Of a DNA stretch of 64,000 nucleotides, positions 8,330 to 16,708 are shown in pieces (within the stretch, counting starts at the first letter, position 1; every line of letters begins with the position of its first letter). Origin of the DNA: Nocardia uniformis NBRC 13702 (GTDB lineage: Bacteria; Actinomycetota; Actinomycetes; Mycobacteriales; Mycobacteriaceae); the NCBI RefSeq assembly GCF_001613345.1, contig NZ_BDCE01000046.1, positions 124,001 to 188,000 of the forward strand, read 5' to 3'. Below the pieces are notes generated by a model. That model was not told the DNA's origin, made no database searches, and worked only from the letters and a program-made list of their open reading frames with translations. A program made the position numbers and the translations under genes.

Positions 8330-9406
8330 ATGCGCGAAACCGGGACCGTTCAAGTCGATCATCAACAGTTCGTTCTCGCCCACCCCGAGACCGACACCCT
8401 CGACACCCAGCACGAAGGAACACTGCTGCGGACCGGCCCCGGTTTCGTCACAATCCTCACCGGAATCGCCTACGGCCCAACCACCCTCACTCTCGAACTC
8501 GACGACACACCCCCCATCGACGACACCATCGACGTCTGGGATGCCGTCGAGGAAGCCGTCATCGAATCCGGCGAGCCATTGCAGGTCCTCACCCTCGACG
8601 GCAACCCTGCCCCCGGTTTCGATCCGATCGCGCCGGGCCGGTACCGGGTGTGCGCGCACGCCCGCGGCCGCGACACCGATTGGGGACTCGAGGTCACCGA
8701 ACCCACCGAGTCCTACTGGCTGCGCCTGTGGCCAACACCGAACACCGACACCGGCGTCCGAGCGCTCCACAAGGCCGACGCCGCCTACTCGCCACCAGCG
8801 AAAACAATCCCGCAACCCGATCAGACAACGGTCACGGTGTTCGCGGCGGACGGATCGGCGATCCGCGTCCCGGTCGACAGCCCCGAAGCCGCACAGGTGC
8901 ACGAACAGAACCGGAACTGGGGTGGACGTCCCCCTCGTTACCCGGACGCCGCGATCTCCGCGACGAGCATCGGCGGTCTGGATCGGGCGCTGATCGACGA
9001 ACTCGAAGAGTTACCCCCGGATCGGCAGCGGATACTTGCTCGGTGGTGTGTACGGCGCGCGTTCGAACAAGCCGGCCTCGACCGGGTCCCCGACTTCGCC
9101 GAAGCGCTCGACGCCATGGACGAAGATCGCACACCGCCAAAGGATTTCGCCAACGGCTCACTGCTGCGGCACCGCATCGACACCGACCCCGCCATCCCGC
9201 TCACGATCTCTGACGGCTTGCCGGGTGCCCACCAACACATCCTGCAGCACACAGCGATGACGGCCTACGTCTACACCGCCATCCCGGATCCGTTGAAGGC
9301 GATGTTCACCGTCGTGTCGATCACCGCCACCACCTACGGCATGAACTATCAGCAGCTGTTCGACCGGATCCGCGACGAATTCCTGCCGGACCCGGGCTCT
9401 AGCTGA
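8330..9406 (+). CDS. Probable partner or immunity protein of the NucA/NucB nuclease
   Basis: 358 residues, beginning two bases after the nuclease stop with AGGGA as ribosome site. The N-terminal domain (1-145) has an all-beta look. It ends YRVCAHARGRDTDWGLEVTE and SYWLRLWPTPN, a pattern seen in many uncharacterised actinobacterial proteins and loosely like the ComJ/Nin inhibitor of NucA. The C-terminal half (about 215-355) is mostly helical, rich in Leu/Glu/Arg. Position directly after a DNase toxin supports an immunity role. I cannot assign a named family with certainty. Confidence 0.55.
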   Translation: MRETGTVQVDHQQFVLAHPETDTLDTQHEGTLLRTGPGFVTILTGIAYGPTTLTLELDDTPPIDDTIDVWDAVEEAVIESGEPLQVLTLDGNPAPGFDPIAPGRYRVCAHARGRDTDWGLEVTEPTESYWLRLWPTPNTDTGVRALHKADAAYSPPAKTIPQPDQTTVTVFAADGSAIRVPVDSPEAAQVHEQNRNWGGRPPRYPDAAISATSIGGLDRALIDELEELPPDRQRILARWCVRRAFEQAGLDRVPDFAEALDAMDEDRTPPKDFANGSLLRHRIDTDPAIPLTISDGLPGAHQHILQHTAMTAYVYTAIPDPLKAMFTVVSITATTYGMNYQQLFDRIRDEFLPDPGSS

Positions 9407-9470
9407 AAGAAGTAGACGACGATACGGCAGGTGGTCGCGTGTCCAGATCGTTAGAGCGGCAGGAGTCCCA

Positions 9471-9662
9471 TCACATGCGTCGGCGTTGGTCCCTGCCGCT
9501 GTCACTGGAACTGCTGTCGCCTCTGGACTCATCGCTCCAACTGTCGCTGGAATGCCAACTGCCGCTGCTCCTTCCGGATGGTGCACCGATCCTGCGGAGC
9601 GCGACGACACCAGCGAACGCCATTCCTAGCGAGATCAGAATCAACACGGCAGCGGTTCCCAC
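9471..9662 (-). CDS. Small membrane protein with Ser/Arg-rich tail
   Basis: From GTG at 9662, about 63 residues: one hydrophobic helix (TAAVLILISLGMAFAGVVAL), then a tail of repeated Ser, Asp and Arg (SGSWHSSDSWSDESRGDSSS). No clear ribosome site, and the frame is open further upstream without a better start, so both start and reality are uncertain. It is the last gene of a leftward cluster of small proteins. Confidence 0.4.
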   Translation of the reverse strand: MGTAAVLILISLGMAFAGVVALRRIGAPSGRSSGSWHSSDSWSDESRGDSSSSDSGRDQRRRM

Positions 9663-9721
9663 GCCAGGAACCTGACACAGGACTCTGAGCAGCGCCGTAG
9701 GGCGCGAAGGACTCGCGTGAG

Positions 9722-9904
9722 TCAGGGCGATTGGCGATCTGTCGCCGCGAGCACCAGACAGCTCCCCCGGGCATGGTCGCGATGCAGCGCGTGCAATTGT
9801 TCGGCGCGAGGTTCCGTCAGATCCAGCAGTTCGACGTGGCACAAATACTCGGCCAGCAAGCTGTCGGCGCGGACAAACATATGAGTGTAGGTGGGTTCGG
9901 ACAT
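9722..9904 (-). CDS. Small hypothetical protein
   Basis: 60 residues from the ATG at 9904 (MSEPTYTHMFVRAD). Mixed charged composition with LLDLTEPRAEQLHALHRDHA as a likely helix. No signal, membrane segment or known motif. It sits 29 bases after the preceding leftward gene and is probably part of the same transcript. Confidence 0.5.
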   Translation of the reverse strand: MSEPTYTHMFVRADSLLAEYLCHVELLDLTEPRAEQLHALHRDHARGSCLVLAATDRQSP

Positions 9905-9933
9905 CACAGGGCTTCCTGTCCGGTGTGCGGGAA

Positions 9934-10395
9934 CTACTTCTGGGCCGCGCGCAGTAGCGCGCTGGCGACAACGTCGATCGGTGGCCGCGCTGGGCCGTGC
10001 GGGACCGACAGCCAGCACCGTCGGGGATCGCCAGGGGTCGGCAGCACCAGCGGCGATGGTGTGAGAATCGGAACCACCGCGCACCGGAACAACGCAATCG
10101 ACAATCGCCACGCCTCCTGGCCGTCGGGCAAGCCCTGAGCCAGGAACACCCGGACATTGCGGCCCACGGAGAAGACGGGCGTGGATTCGGAGGCCAGCAG
10201 CGAGGCAGCGTTCGCGGCGAGGGAGCGCGGAACGAGGATGGCCGCCGTGGCACGGCCGGTCGTCACCCGTATATCGCCGTAATCGGGATCGCGGAACGCA
10301 TCCAATGCGAAGCGCGTCCGGTAGATCTGGCAGCGCTGGTCGATCATGCGCTCGGCGAGCGCGCCATCATGCCTACCGTGAAGGACGATGGGCAT
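9934..10395 (-). CDS. Hypothetical protein of the 9.4-12.1 kb cluster
   Basis: 153 residues from ATG 10395 (MPIVLHGRHDGALAERMIDQ). The pattern of alternating strands and helices (GDIRVTTGRATAAILVPRSL, ESTPVFSVGRNVRVFLAQGL) suggests a compact alpha/beta domain. No catalytic motif is visible and I do not recognise the family. The frame continues upstream to 10497, but that part is proline/arginine-rich and overlaps the next gene. Confidence 0.5.
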   Translation of the reverse strand: MPIVLHGRHDGALAERMIDQRCQIYRTRFALDAFRDPDYGDIRVTTGRATAAILVPRSLAANAASLLASESTPVFSVGRNVRVFLAQGLPDGQEAWRLSIALFRCAVVPILTPSPLVLPTPGDPRRCWLSVPHGPARPPIDVVASALLRAAQK

Positions 10396-10450
10396 CGGAG
10401 CCACCTCAATTCTGTTTTTGTCCAATGGTTCTCGGAGTTCAGCGCGTGAT

Positions 10451-10660
10451 TCATCCACACCCCACGGGACCGCCCACCCGTGCCGGGCGGGACGCATCGA
10501 GTCGTTCGCGTTCGATCCGCGCGGTGATGTTCTGCACCGTCCAGCACTCCTTCGGTGAAGACGAAGGAGCGGGATTCACTGCCGTGTAGGACACCAGCAC
10601 CCACACCACCAGCCCGCCCAGGCCGAGGCCGGTCAGGAATGTCCATATCGCTGTCACCAT
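10451..10660 (-). CDS. Small single-pass membrane protein
   Basis: 69 residues. Residues 4-24 (AIWTFLTGLGLGGLVVWVLV) form one helix, followed by a short polar Pro/Ser region and a basic amphipathic segment (ITARIERERLDASRPARV). GGAGGG lies four bases before the ATG. No known family. Belongs to the leftward small-gene cluster. Confidence 0.55.
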   Translation of the reverse strand: MVTAIWTFLTGLGLGGLVVWVLVSYTAVNPAPSSSPKECWTVQNITARIERERLDASRPARVGGPVGCG

Positions 10661-10713
10661 CTCACCCTCCTGATCTTGTGGAACTATCTGCGAAAACGAG
10701 TCGACCGGCCCCG

Positions 10714-11310
10714 CTAGATCCGGTTCGGACTGTCGGTGGTTGCCAGTTCGCACCACACGACCGTGTGCCCGAAGGCGACGTATTCGCCGCAACGCCGACT
10801 GATCGCCGCCACCCGTGCGGTGATCAGGGACTCGGATCGGTTCGGGTTGGTGACGGTCATGGCGTGCGCCTCGATCACCACCCGCCGATCGGCGAGGTGA
10901 CGCAGCCGGATCAACAGGTTGCCGGGGTGCGCCAGCGGTCGGTCGGTGAGGACCAGTTCGTGCACCAGGTCCACGGCGGCGCGTTCGATGGCTGCCCCCG
11001 GTGATGGGTACGTCCACTTGTGCATAACGTTGCGGACGAAGACCTGCGTCACCGCGACCGCACTCAACTGTGCGGTCACCGTGATCTCCTCGGCGATCTC
11101 ACCCACATCCAGTTCGGGAGGACGTTCCTGGACGATCGGGTGCCGCGCCAATAGGCAGGCGGCCACCCGGCTCAATTGCGCTGCCAGCGAGACGCTTTCG
11201 GTGAGACTCAAGTGCTGAGTCATGGAGTCGAGGACGCCGCTGTCGTAGTTGCTGACGCGCCGCAGTTCGCACAGCAGGTCCCAGGCCGGGGTTATCGGCT
11301 CGCGGTTCAT
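10714..11310 (-). CDS. Degenerate GHKL/anti-sigma-kinase-like protein (tentative)
   Basis: 198 residues from ATG 11310, preceded by GAGGAG. The C-terminal half has the order of an RsbW-type histidine-kinase-like ATPase: AAVDLVHELVLTDRP at the N-box position, LLIRLRHLADRRVVIEAHAM as the central strand pair, and ITARVAAISRRCGEYVAFG plus HTVVWCEL as the closing helix and strand. The Asn of the N box and the GxG motifs are not evident, so ATP binding is doubtful. Could be a regulatory pseudokinase, or another alpha/beta fold. Family assignment is inference from pattern only. Confidence 0.45.
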   Translation of the reverse strand: MNREPITPAWDLLCELRRVSNYDSGVLDSMTQHLSLTESVSLAAQLSRVAACLLARHPIVQERPPELDVGEIAEEITVTAQLSAVAVTQVFVRNVMHKWTYPSPGAAIERAAVDLVHELVLTDRPLAHPGNLLIRLRHLADRRVVIEAHAMTVTNPNRSESLITARVAAISRRCGEYVAFGHTVVWCELATTDSPNRI

Positions 11311-11348
11311 GATGATCGTCTCCTCACGGTCCGTGACTATGCGACTTC

Positions 11349-11771
11349 TCATGACGCGCAAGGCAATCGCCGCCTCCCGGACGACACTTCGTCGATGAGG
11401 TCCTCGTAGCCGACGGCCAACTCCGCCAACCTTTCCCAGGCGATGAAAGGTTCGGAGTCGCACGGGTTCGCCAGTGCAGCGAAGGCGAGGGCGTTGAACT
11501 CCGCCAGCCGGTTGATCACCGCACCCAGCGTTTCGGTGTGCAGGCGAGCGCCCCCGGACGGCGAAGGCACCTGCTGCGCGACCCACGAATCGATGGCATG
11601 AATCAACGTCGCTCTGTGCTGGTCGATGTCGCCGTGAGTAGATTCCGCTGCGGCGAGTAGCCGGTGGTGAATCTCCGACAGTTCGCAGGCCCACCGAAGA
11701 AGAGGGTGATTGTCGCGTATTTCGCCTCGGCATGCGGCGAGCAACCGATCTTTTGCGGGCAGCATCGTCAT
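11349..11771 (-). CDS. DUF4254-domain protein
   Basis: 140 residues from ATG 11771, with AGGAG eight bases upstream. It opens MTMLPAKDRLLAA, then HPLLRWACELSEIHHRLLAA (LHxxR-like), a helix with HRATLIHAIDSWVAQQVP, and the closing EFNALAFAALA. This all-helical arrangement fits DUF4254, a small family common in Nocardia and Streptomyces with no known function. The ATG overlaps the stop of the upstream gene by four bases, indicating coupled translation. Confidence 0.65.
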   Translation of the reverse strand: MTMLPAKDRLLAACRGEIRDNHPLLRWACELSEIHHRLLAAAESTHGDIDQHRATLIHAIDSWVAQQVPSPSGGARLHTETLGAVINRLAEFNALAFAALANPCDSEPFIAWERLAELAVGYEDLIDEVSSGRRRLPCAS

Positions 11772-12085
11772 CGGAGCTGCTCCTGGTTCACAGCAGCCCC
11801 CGAGATCGCTGATCGCCGCTTCCATGTTGGCGTTCTAGAGGTTGCTGGGCGTGGCTGCAGCATTGCCTGCCCGATCGCCTCACATGGGGTCAATGCCAGT
11901 AGACGTGTCAACGCTGTCAGTTCATCGACGACTTCGGCGATACGGAGTGCAGCCACTGCTTGCTCGATACCGACCGTGCGCCCCGGCAGGTACGACACAA
12001 CCCATCGGGTCTGCCCGACTGATCGGGCTGAATGGTTCGTCTGGTCGCTGGTTATCAGCGTCCCAGTTACATGTATCGCCATCAC
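11768..12085 (-). CDS. Hypothetical protein coupled to the DUF4254 gene
   Basis: 105 residues (MMAIHVTGTLITSDQTNHSA). The N-terminal half has beta character and the middle is helical (IEQAVAALRIAEVVDELTAL). The last 20 residues are basic and overlap the DUF4254 start. First gene of the leftward cluster, reading away from an A/T-rich promoter region shared with the divergent HTH regulator. Family not recognised. Confidence 0.5.
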   Translation of the reverse strand: MMAIHVTGTLITSDQTNHSARSVGQTRWVVSYLPGRTVGIEQAVAALRIAEVVDELTALTRLLALTPCEAIGQAMLQPRPATSRTPTWKRRSAISGAAVNQEQLR

Positions 12086-12172
12086 TACGAATCCCCTCAG
12101 CTACGTCGTAGCACGATTGGAATATGAATAGTGATACAGATCATACGACGCGATTTTACTAAAATAAATAGT

Positions 12173-12193
12173 CCGATAACGAATCATTATCGG
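12173..12193. promoter_or_regulatory. Inverted repeat in divergent promoter (candidate operator)
   Basis: Perfect inverted repeat CCGATAA, seven bases, TTATCGG. It lies in an unusually A/T-rich stretch (about 12110-12200) between the leftward small-gene cluster and the HTH/DUF397 pair, about 57 bases before the HTH start. Size and placement suit an operator for the adjacent regulator. This is inferred. Confidence 0.45.
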
Positions 12194-12249
12194 GCGCGCG
12201 TCCGTAGTAGGGTGAGACGAGATGTCCACCTTCGAGGAAGGGAGTGCTC

Positions 12250-13119
12250 GTGACCGCGACCTCGCCGGTCGTAGCGGATTGGGAGCTGCGCCTTCGCATT
12301 CGCGAGCAGGTCGAACGACACGGACTGAAGGGCGGCGCGATCGCCAAAGCGCTCGGCATCACGCCGCAGTACTGGTCGAGCGTGACCGTCGGCAAGTTCT
12401 TGTTTCCACGCGAGCTGCTCGAGAAGACCCTCGACCTGCTGGAGTTCGATGACGACGACCGGCGCGAGCTGCTGACCCTGCGCGACACAGCCAAGGAACG
12501 CGCGCCGTTCGCTGCGTACAGCGCGTTGTTCGGCGAATCGCTGATGCGGTTGTACGGGCTCGAAGCGGGTGCTCACGCCGTCAGGACCTTCGAGAACAGC
12601 GTGGTGCCCGGACTTCTGCAAACCGAGGATTACGCCCGTGCCCTCATGCGATCTACCGCGGCAACCAGGCCCACGGAAGCCGAGCAGCGCGTACGCGCCC
12701 GGCTGGAACGCCAACGTCGCCTTGACCCGCCGGACCCGTTGCAATTGTCCGTGGTTATCGGCCAGGCCGTGCTGATGTGCCAGGTCGGAGGTCCGCAAGT
12801 ACACAAACAGCAACTGCTGCACCTGCGAAACCTCGCCGCAGATCGCTCCAACACCATCGATCTGCGGGTGATCCCGTTCGAGGCCGGTGACTCGCTCGCG
12901 GGACTGAATGCGGCAACCTTCCATCTTCTGGATTTCCAAAGTGCACGGTTACCGACCGTTGGTTGGTTGGAAACGGCCATCTACGGGGAACTCACTGAAG
13001 ATGCGCGCAAAGTGGACGCATTGCAGTACCTATATGAGCAGGCCTGGGCAATTGCCCTGAGCGGGGACGAGTCTCTGCAGCTCATCGATCGAATCGCAAA
13101 CCGAACAGGGCAAACGTGA
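12250..13119 (+). CDS. HTH regulator with DUF5753 domain (Scr1 family antitoxin-like)
   Basis: 289 residues. An N-terminal helix-turn-helix (about 10-45: LRIREQVERHGLKGGAIAKA and LGITPQYWSSVTVGK) is followed by a DUF5753 sensor/dimer domain with ENSVVPGLLQTEDYARALM, the most recognisable motif. GTG 12250 is preferred to 12244 since GGAAGGGA then has six bases of spacing. In Streptomyces such proteins (WhiJ/Scr1 type) act with a small DUF397 partner to control development or secondary metabolism. The partner follows here with a four-base GTGA overlap. Confidence 0.85.
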   Translation: MTATSPVVADWELRLRIREQVERHGLKGGAIAKALGITPQYWSSVTVGKFLFPRELLEKTLDLLEFDDDDRRELLTLRDTAKERAPFAAYSALFGESLMRLYGLEAGAHAVRTFENSVVPGLLQTEDYARALMRSTAATRPTEAEQRVRARLERQRRLDPPDPLQLSVVIGQAVLMCQVGGPQVHKQQLLHLRNLAADRSNTIDLRVIPFEAGDSLAGLNAATFHLLDFQSARLPTVGWLETAIYGELTEDARKVDALQYLYEQAWAIALSGDESLQLIDRIANRTGQT

Positions 13120-13451
13120 GCACCGAATTCTTCAAGTCCACCCACAGTGGAGCGAACCAAAGCTGCGTCGAGATCGCCCACCGCGCCGACGTCGTCCTCA
13201 TCCGAGACAGCAAGTACGTTGGGCCAGAAGAGATTCGACCACTGGTAACAGTCTCGGCTGCGCACTGGGCACAATTTCTCGAACTCGTCCTCGATGGCCG
13301 CTCCGCACAACTGGGCGAGCTGGCCGTGACCGTGCACAACGACGGGGGCGCATCGATCGCAGGCTCTGGTCACACCCTGGACTACACCCCTGACGAATGG
13401 GACGCGTTCTTGAAGGGCATCGTTGACCGGCAGTTCGACAGACCTGCGTAG
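13116..13451 (+). CDS. DUF397-domain protein (partner of DUF5753 regulator)
   Basis: 111 residues. STEFFKSTHSGANQSCVEIA, then VVLIRDSKYVGPEEIRPLVT and HWAQFLELV, is the standard DUF397 pattern (KSS-S-xxxxCVEVA, VxVRDSK, F). Members are small acidic modulators of Scr1/WhiJ-like regulators. Longer than most (about 65 residues), with an extra C-terminal half (LAVTVHNDGGASIAG and TPDEWDAFLKGIVD), which matches longer nocardial forms. GTG start overlaps the regulator stop. Confidence 0.85.
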   Translation: MSTEFFKSTHSGANQSCVEIAHRADVVLIRDSKYVGPEEIRPLVTVSAAHWAQFLELVLDGRSAQLGELAVTVHNDGGASIAGSGHTLDYTPDEWDAFLKGIVDRQFDRPA

Positions 13452-13465
13452 GTAGTTCCCAGCTG

Positions 13466-13505
13466 TCGGGGTGACCCACGGCCGAAATGTCTTGGGCCAC
13501 CCCGA
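13466..13505. terminator. Bidirectional hairpin between convergent genes
   Basis: Stem TCGGGGTGACCCA (13466-13478) pairs with TGGGCCACCCCGA (13493-13505) with one mismatch and a 14-base loop. It lies between the convergent DUF397 and PqqD-type genes, so it can serve both. There is no strong T run. Confidence 0.6.
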
Positions 13506-13558
13506 ACCTGTCGTAGGCCTCATGTCACGATCGCAATCCACGAGAGATTTTGTATCGG

Positions 13559-13855
13559 CTAGTCCAAGACGGTGATCAGGCCCACTCGGCGCAGCTGCGT
13601 GACGAATTCGGATACCCCCGAGACCGGATTTCCGATGGTCCGCGATACCAGGTCTGTGATCTGGTCCGGGGTGCGGGTGCCGTCGCACAACTCCCACACC
13701 CGGTAGGCGACGTCGTCGACCACGGCGACGGTTCCATCGTCGTCGTTGGGCACCATAACCCAGGTGTCGCCGGTGCAACTGCATTGTGCTGCAACCGCTT
13801 TCGGATACAGTCCCGGAGCTCTTTCTCCGGCTGCGGCTGATTGCTGTGTTGTCAT
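13559..13855 (-). CDS. PqqD-family protein (RiPP recognition element)
   Basis: 98 residues from ATG 13855. The C-terminal 60 residues, from GDTWVMVPNDDDGTVAVVDD onward, with VAYRVWELCDGTRTPDQITD and EFVTQLRRVGLITVLD, are the PqqD winged-helix (RRE) fold, which binds the leader of a precursor peptide and presents it to modifying enzymes. The N-terminal 35 residues are extra and contain two cysteines. Its start overlaps the stop of the asparagine-synthetase-like gene by four bases, so it is the last gene of the leftward RiPP-like operon. Confidence 0.85.
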   Translation of the reverse strand: MTTQQSAAAGERAPGLYPKAVAAQCSCTGDTWVMVPNDDDGTVAVVDDVAYRVWELCDGTRTPDQITDLVSRTIGNPVSGVSEFVTQLRRVGLITVLD

Positions 13856-15654
13856 CGCAGCGCATCTCCTACGTGTGTGAGCCATGAGTCAACGGCTACC
13901 GTCGCCCATAGCGCTGGTCCGTGTTCCGGTGCTCGTCCCGCCAGGTAGTCGTCGAGTGCGGTCCGCAACCCCGCTGTGTCGATCACGCCGGAATCGGCCA
14001 GCGGCCCGCCGTCGGCGACTGTTCGGATGGTGTCGGCGGCACGTTCCAACCCTGCGCGCATCAGCGCCCGCGCGTCCGCTTTGTCGCGACGCGCGGCCAC
14101 TGTCGCAGGAAGCTCCGGCAGTGCCTCGCGCAGTACGACCTTCTCCATTCCCTTGTCACGGAATAACTCCGGTGGCAGCGCCCAGGTCCACGCGGCGAGA
14201 TCAGGATCCAGGAACGGGTAGGTGACGGTTACTCCGGCGCGCCGTGCGGTGTCCTCCCACCAGCCGCCGCAGTGCACTCGGCCGGCGGCCCCCGCCTCGC
14301 CGACCAGCGCCCGCGAATACGCTTCGGTGAAATGGCCGGGCTCGGTCAGATGTGGGTAGCTATCGGCGAGCCGGTCGACCAGGCCGCATTGGTCTTGGTA
14401 CTCCGCCGTCAGCCACGGCGGGATATCACGGAGGGCGTGTTGCACTCGGCTCCCACGTCGCTCATAGACACCTTCCAAGAGTGCCTGCGTGACCGAGCCC
14501 GCACCCGCTGGGTCAGGGAAGGTGCTGAGTTCGGACTCTGCGGCTGCTGTGTCACCAAGTGCTTGTCGGTCCGCGACCGCGAACACCTGCCCCAGCAGGA
14601 GTTCGTCCCCGCCCTCGCCAGCGAAGATCGAGCTCACCGGTTCCGAGTCGCTGGCTATGCGCTGGAGCATTGCCCAGTTCCGTGCGGCGTATGTCCATGC
14701 CTCCGGCTCATCACCGAAGGGGTGTTCGGCGCACAGCGGCAGTAGGTCGTCGGCCGGTAGGCGCACCACACGCATGCCGGTCGCCTCCTCCACGGCGTCG
14801 ACGTAGCGGCGTTCGTCGCACGCTCGAAGCGCCGGTGCGCTGTATGTGAGTGCGAATCCACGTGGTCTGGATTGCAGGCCAACGGTTGCTGCTGCCGCCA
14901 ACGAGGCGGAGTCGATACCGCCCGACAGCAAGACCGCGTCGTGACCGGTCCCGCAGCGCCGCAAGGCCGTCAGTAGACGAGTGCGGAACTCCTCGACCAT
15001 CTCCGCGCGCGACAGCCGGTGCGTATCGGCGGTCTCGATGTATCCGACTTCTCGTATCGATACCGCCCCACCCGCGTGCACGATGAGGGCGTGGCCGGGT
15101 GGCAGACGCCGAACTCCCGCCCACGCCGACCCGGTCCGATCACACAGCGGAGGCACCAGATACGCCGCCAGCCCGACCCTGTCGACAGCTGCCTTCGGGT
15201 CGACTGCCCTCAATCCGCGGACAGTCGATGACACCCGCACCGGACCACCGCCGTGACTGTAGAACAAGGGCCGGGTCGCCATCGGTGACCGATACACGAC
15301 CAGCCCCCCGTCGGGGGTCATCGCAACACAGTGCGCGTCGCCACTTATCGCGCCCAACGCAGTGGCCATGCGGTCCGGACGTTGGGTGACGGCCGGGTCG
15401 AGACCGTCGAGCGTGCCTGCAACCTCTGTGGCGACCCAAGGCGGGGCAGACACCGCGACGACAGTGCCGCTCGGCAGCGTGTGGAGGTTGCTGTAGGCGA
15501 TGTCAACGCAACCCGCGCCGACCGCCACGGCGGCCGACGAATTGTGCTCGGTTTTCCATTCAACCGATCGGTCGAGCATCGTGCGTGTCATGGACGCGAT
15601 GTCTGTACGGGGGTCGCGGCCGTTCTCAGCCTGTACCAGTGCTATCGAAGGCAC
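13852..15654 (-). CDS. Asparagine-synthetase-like amide-forming enzyme (RiPP/lasso cyclase-type)
   Basis: 600 residues. The N-terminal half resembles the glutaminase domain of asparagine synthetase B, but residue 2 is Pro rather than the Cys nucleophile, so it cannot use glutamine in the normal way. The C-terminal half has the PP-loop LLSGGIDSAS (about 243-252), FAGEGGDELLLGQ (about 345-357) and TYPFLDPDLAAWTWALP, typical of ATP-dependent adenylation and amide formation. This degenerate-N, intact-C layout is that of lasso peptide cyclases (type C) and related ATP-dependent macrolactam formers. It overlaps the radical SAM gene by 13 bases and PqqD by four. Confidence 0.85.
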   Translation of the reverse strand: MPSIALVQAENGRDPRTDIASMTRTMLDRSVEWKTEHNSSAAVAVGAGCVDIAYSNLHTLPSGTVVAVSAPPWVATEVAGTLDGLDPAVTQRPDRMATALGAISGDAHCVAMTPDGGLVVYRSPMATRPLFYSHGGGPVRVSSTVRGLRAVDPKAAVDRVGLAAYLVPPLCDRTGSAWAGVRRLPPGHALIVHAGGAVSIREVGYIETADTHRLSRAEMVEEFRTRLLTALRRCGTGHDAVLLSGGIDSASLAAAATVGLQSRPRGFALTYSAPALRACDERRYVDAVEEATGMRVVRLPADDLLPLCAEHPFGDEPEAWTYAARNWAMLQRIASDSEPVSSIFAGEGGDELLLGQVFAVADRQALGDTAAAESELSTFPDPAGAGSVTQALLEGVYERRGSRVQHALRDIPPWLTAEYQDQCGLVDRLADSYPHLTEPGHFTEAYSRALVGEAGAAGRVHCGGWWEDTARRAGVTVTYPFLDPDLAAWTWALPPELFRDKGMEKVVLREALPELPATVAARRDKADARALMRAGLERAADTIRTVADGGPLADSGVIDTAGLRTALDDYLAGRAPEHGPALWATVAVDSWLTHVGDALR

Positions 15655-16685
15655 TCGTTCTCCTCGGATTTCGTGAAAGCTGTTGTGGGATTGGGCCGGT
15701 CGCTAGCGCGGACGTGTACCACACCGGCTTGCGCGACCAACTGCAACGCCAGTGGCGTTAACGCAGCACGCAACTCAACCACCGCACCCGGATCGTCGGT
15801 GATAGCGCGACACAGCGAGCACATCGACCCGTTGAGAAGATTCGCCGAAATCCGTTGCCGAGCAGGATCGCTCAGCATGTTGAACATTCGGCGCGGCCCC
15901 CGCACATACAACGCATTGATGATCGGATCGCGCGACGCCACCGACAGCGCGTCACCGACATCGTCGGCCCGGCCGAGCGGCAACCGCAGCGGGGAGTCCG
16001 GTGGTGCACCCCGTGCAGGACCACAACACGTGTACAAGTCGCCTTCCGGTGTGAGGACAGGGCGCCCGACGACACCGCACGCCGTCTCGGGCACCTCGTC
16101 CACCGTCGCGCCTCGCCTCCGTGCCAGCTGAATACCGCGTCCGAACGGCAACACCTCGGCTGCCTCGAATCGCGCCCCGAACCGGTGTGCCGACTTCGTG
16201 GCTATGTCGTAAGCGTCGTGGTCCTGCGGTCCGCAGTACTGCACCACCATTTCCAGGTCGGTGCCGCTGGAGGCGGACAACAAGTGGTGCAAGGTGGTCT
16301 CACCGACGTACGGGGCAGTCGGCTGGACCAAGTGGTATTGATCGAAACTCACTGCCAGCTTGTCCAAGCCCGACGCGGTGAGTCGCCTGACGATCTCGGT
16401 CGCCCTGTTGTCGTCGCGTGCCCAGTACCCGGATGTCACCATCGAGGAACGCAGGCCCAGCGAGCGAGTGAGCTCGATACTCGCCAGCGCCAGCTCCGGC
16501 AGCAGCATCGGTTCGCCACCGGTGACGCACACCCCGTCCACATATGCGGCTGCTGACCGCACTGCTGCCTCCACCTGCTCCCACGACAGGTCCCCCCGCG
16601 CACGGGGGGACGAGTCGGTGATGCAGTGGGCGCAGGTGAGCGGGCACCGGTTCGTGATGTGCACGGCCAGCGTGTTGTACCGCAT
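15642..16685 (-). CDS. Radical SAM enzyme with C-terminal cysteines (peptide maturase)
   Basis: 347 residues. The [4Fe-4S]-SAM site is CPLTCAHC (Cys14, 18, 21), followed by VTGGEPMLLPE (GGE motif). The C-terminal part has further cysteines: TACGVVGRPVLTPEGDLYTCC, and MCSLC near residue 300. This resembles a shortened SPASM/twitch region that could hold an auxiliary cluster, as in peptide-modifying radical SAM enzymes. It begins 23 bases after the candidate precursor and overlaps the asparagine-synthetase-like gene. The expected role is carbon-centred modification (crosslink or epimerisation) of the precursor, inferred from context. Confidence 0.85.
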   Translation of the reverse strand: MRYNTLAVHITNRCPLTCAHCITDSSPRARGDLSWEQVEAAVRSAAAYVDGVCVTGGEPMLLPELALASIELTRSLGLRSSMVTSGYWARDDNRATEIVRRLTASGLDKLAVSFDQYHLVQPTAPYVGETTLHHLLSASSGTDLEMVVQYCGPQDHDAYDIATKSAHRFGARFEAAEVLPFGRGIQLARRRGATVDEVPETACGVVGRPVLTPEGDLYTCCGPARGAPPDSPLRLPLGRADDVGDALSVASRDPIINALYVRGPRRMFNMLSDPARQRISANLLNGSMCSLCRAITDDPGAVVELRAALTPLALQLVAQAGVVHVRASDRPNPTTAFTKSEENECLR

Positions 16686-16708
16686 TACCTGTACCCTCCG
16701 CGTCCCGG

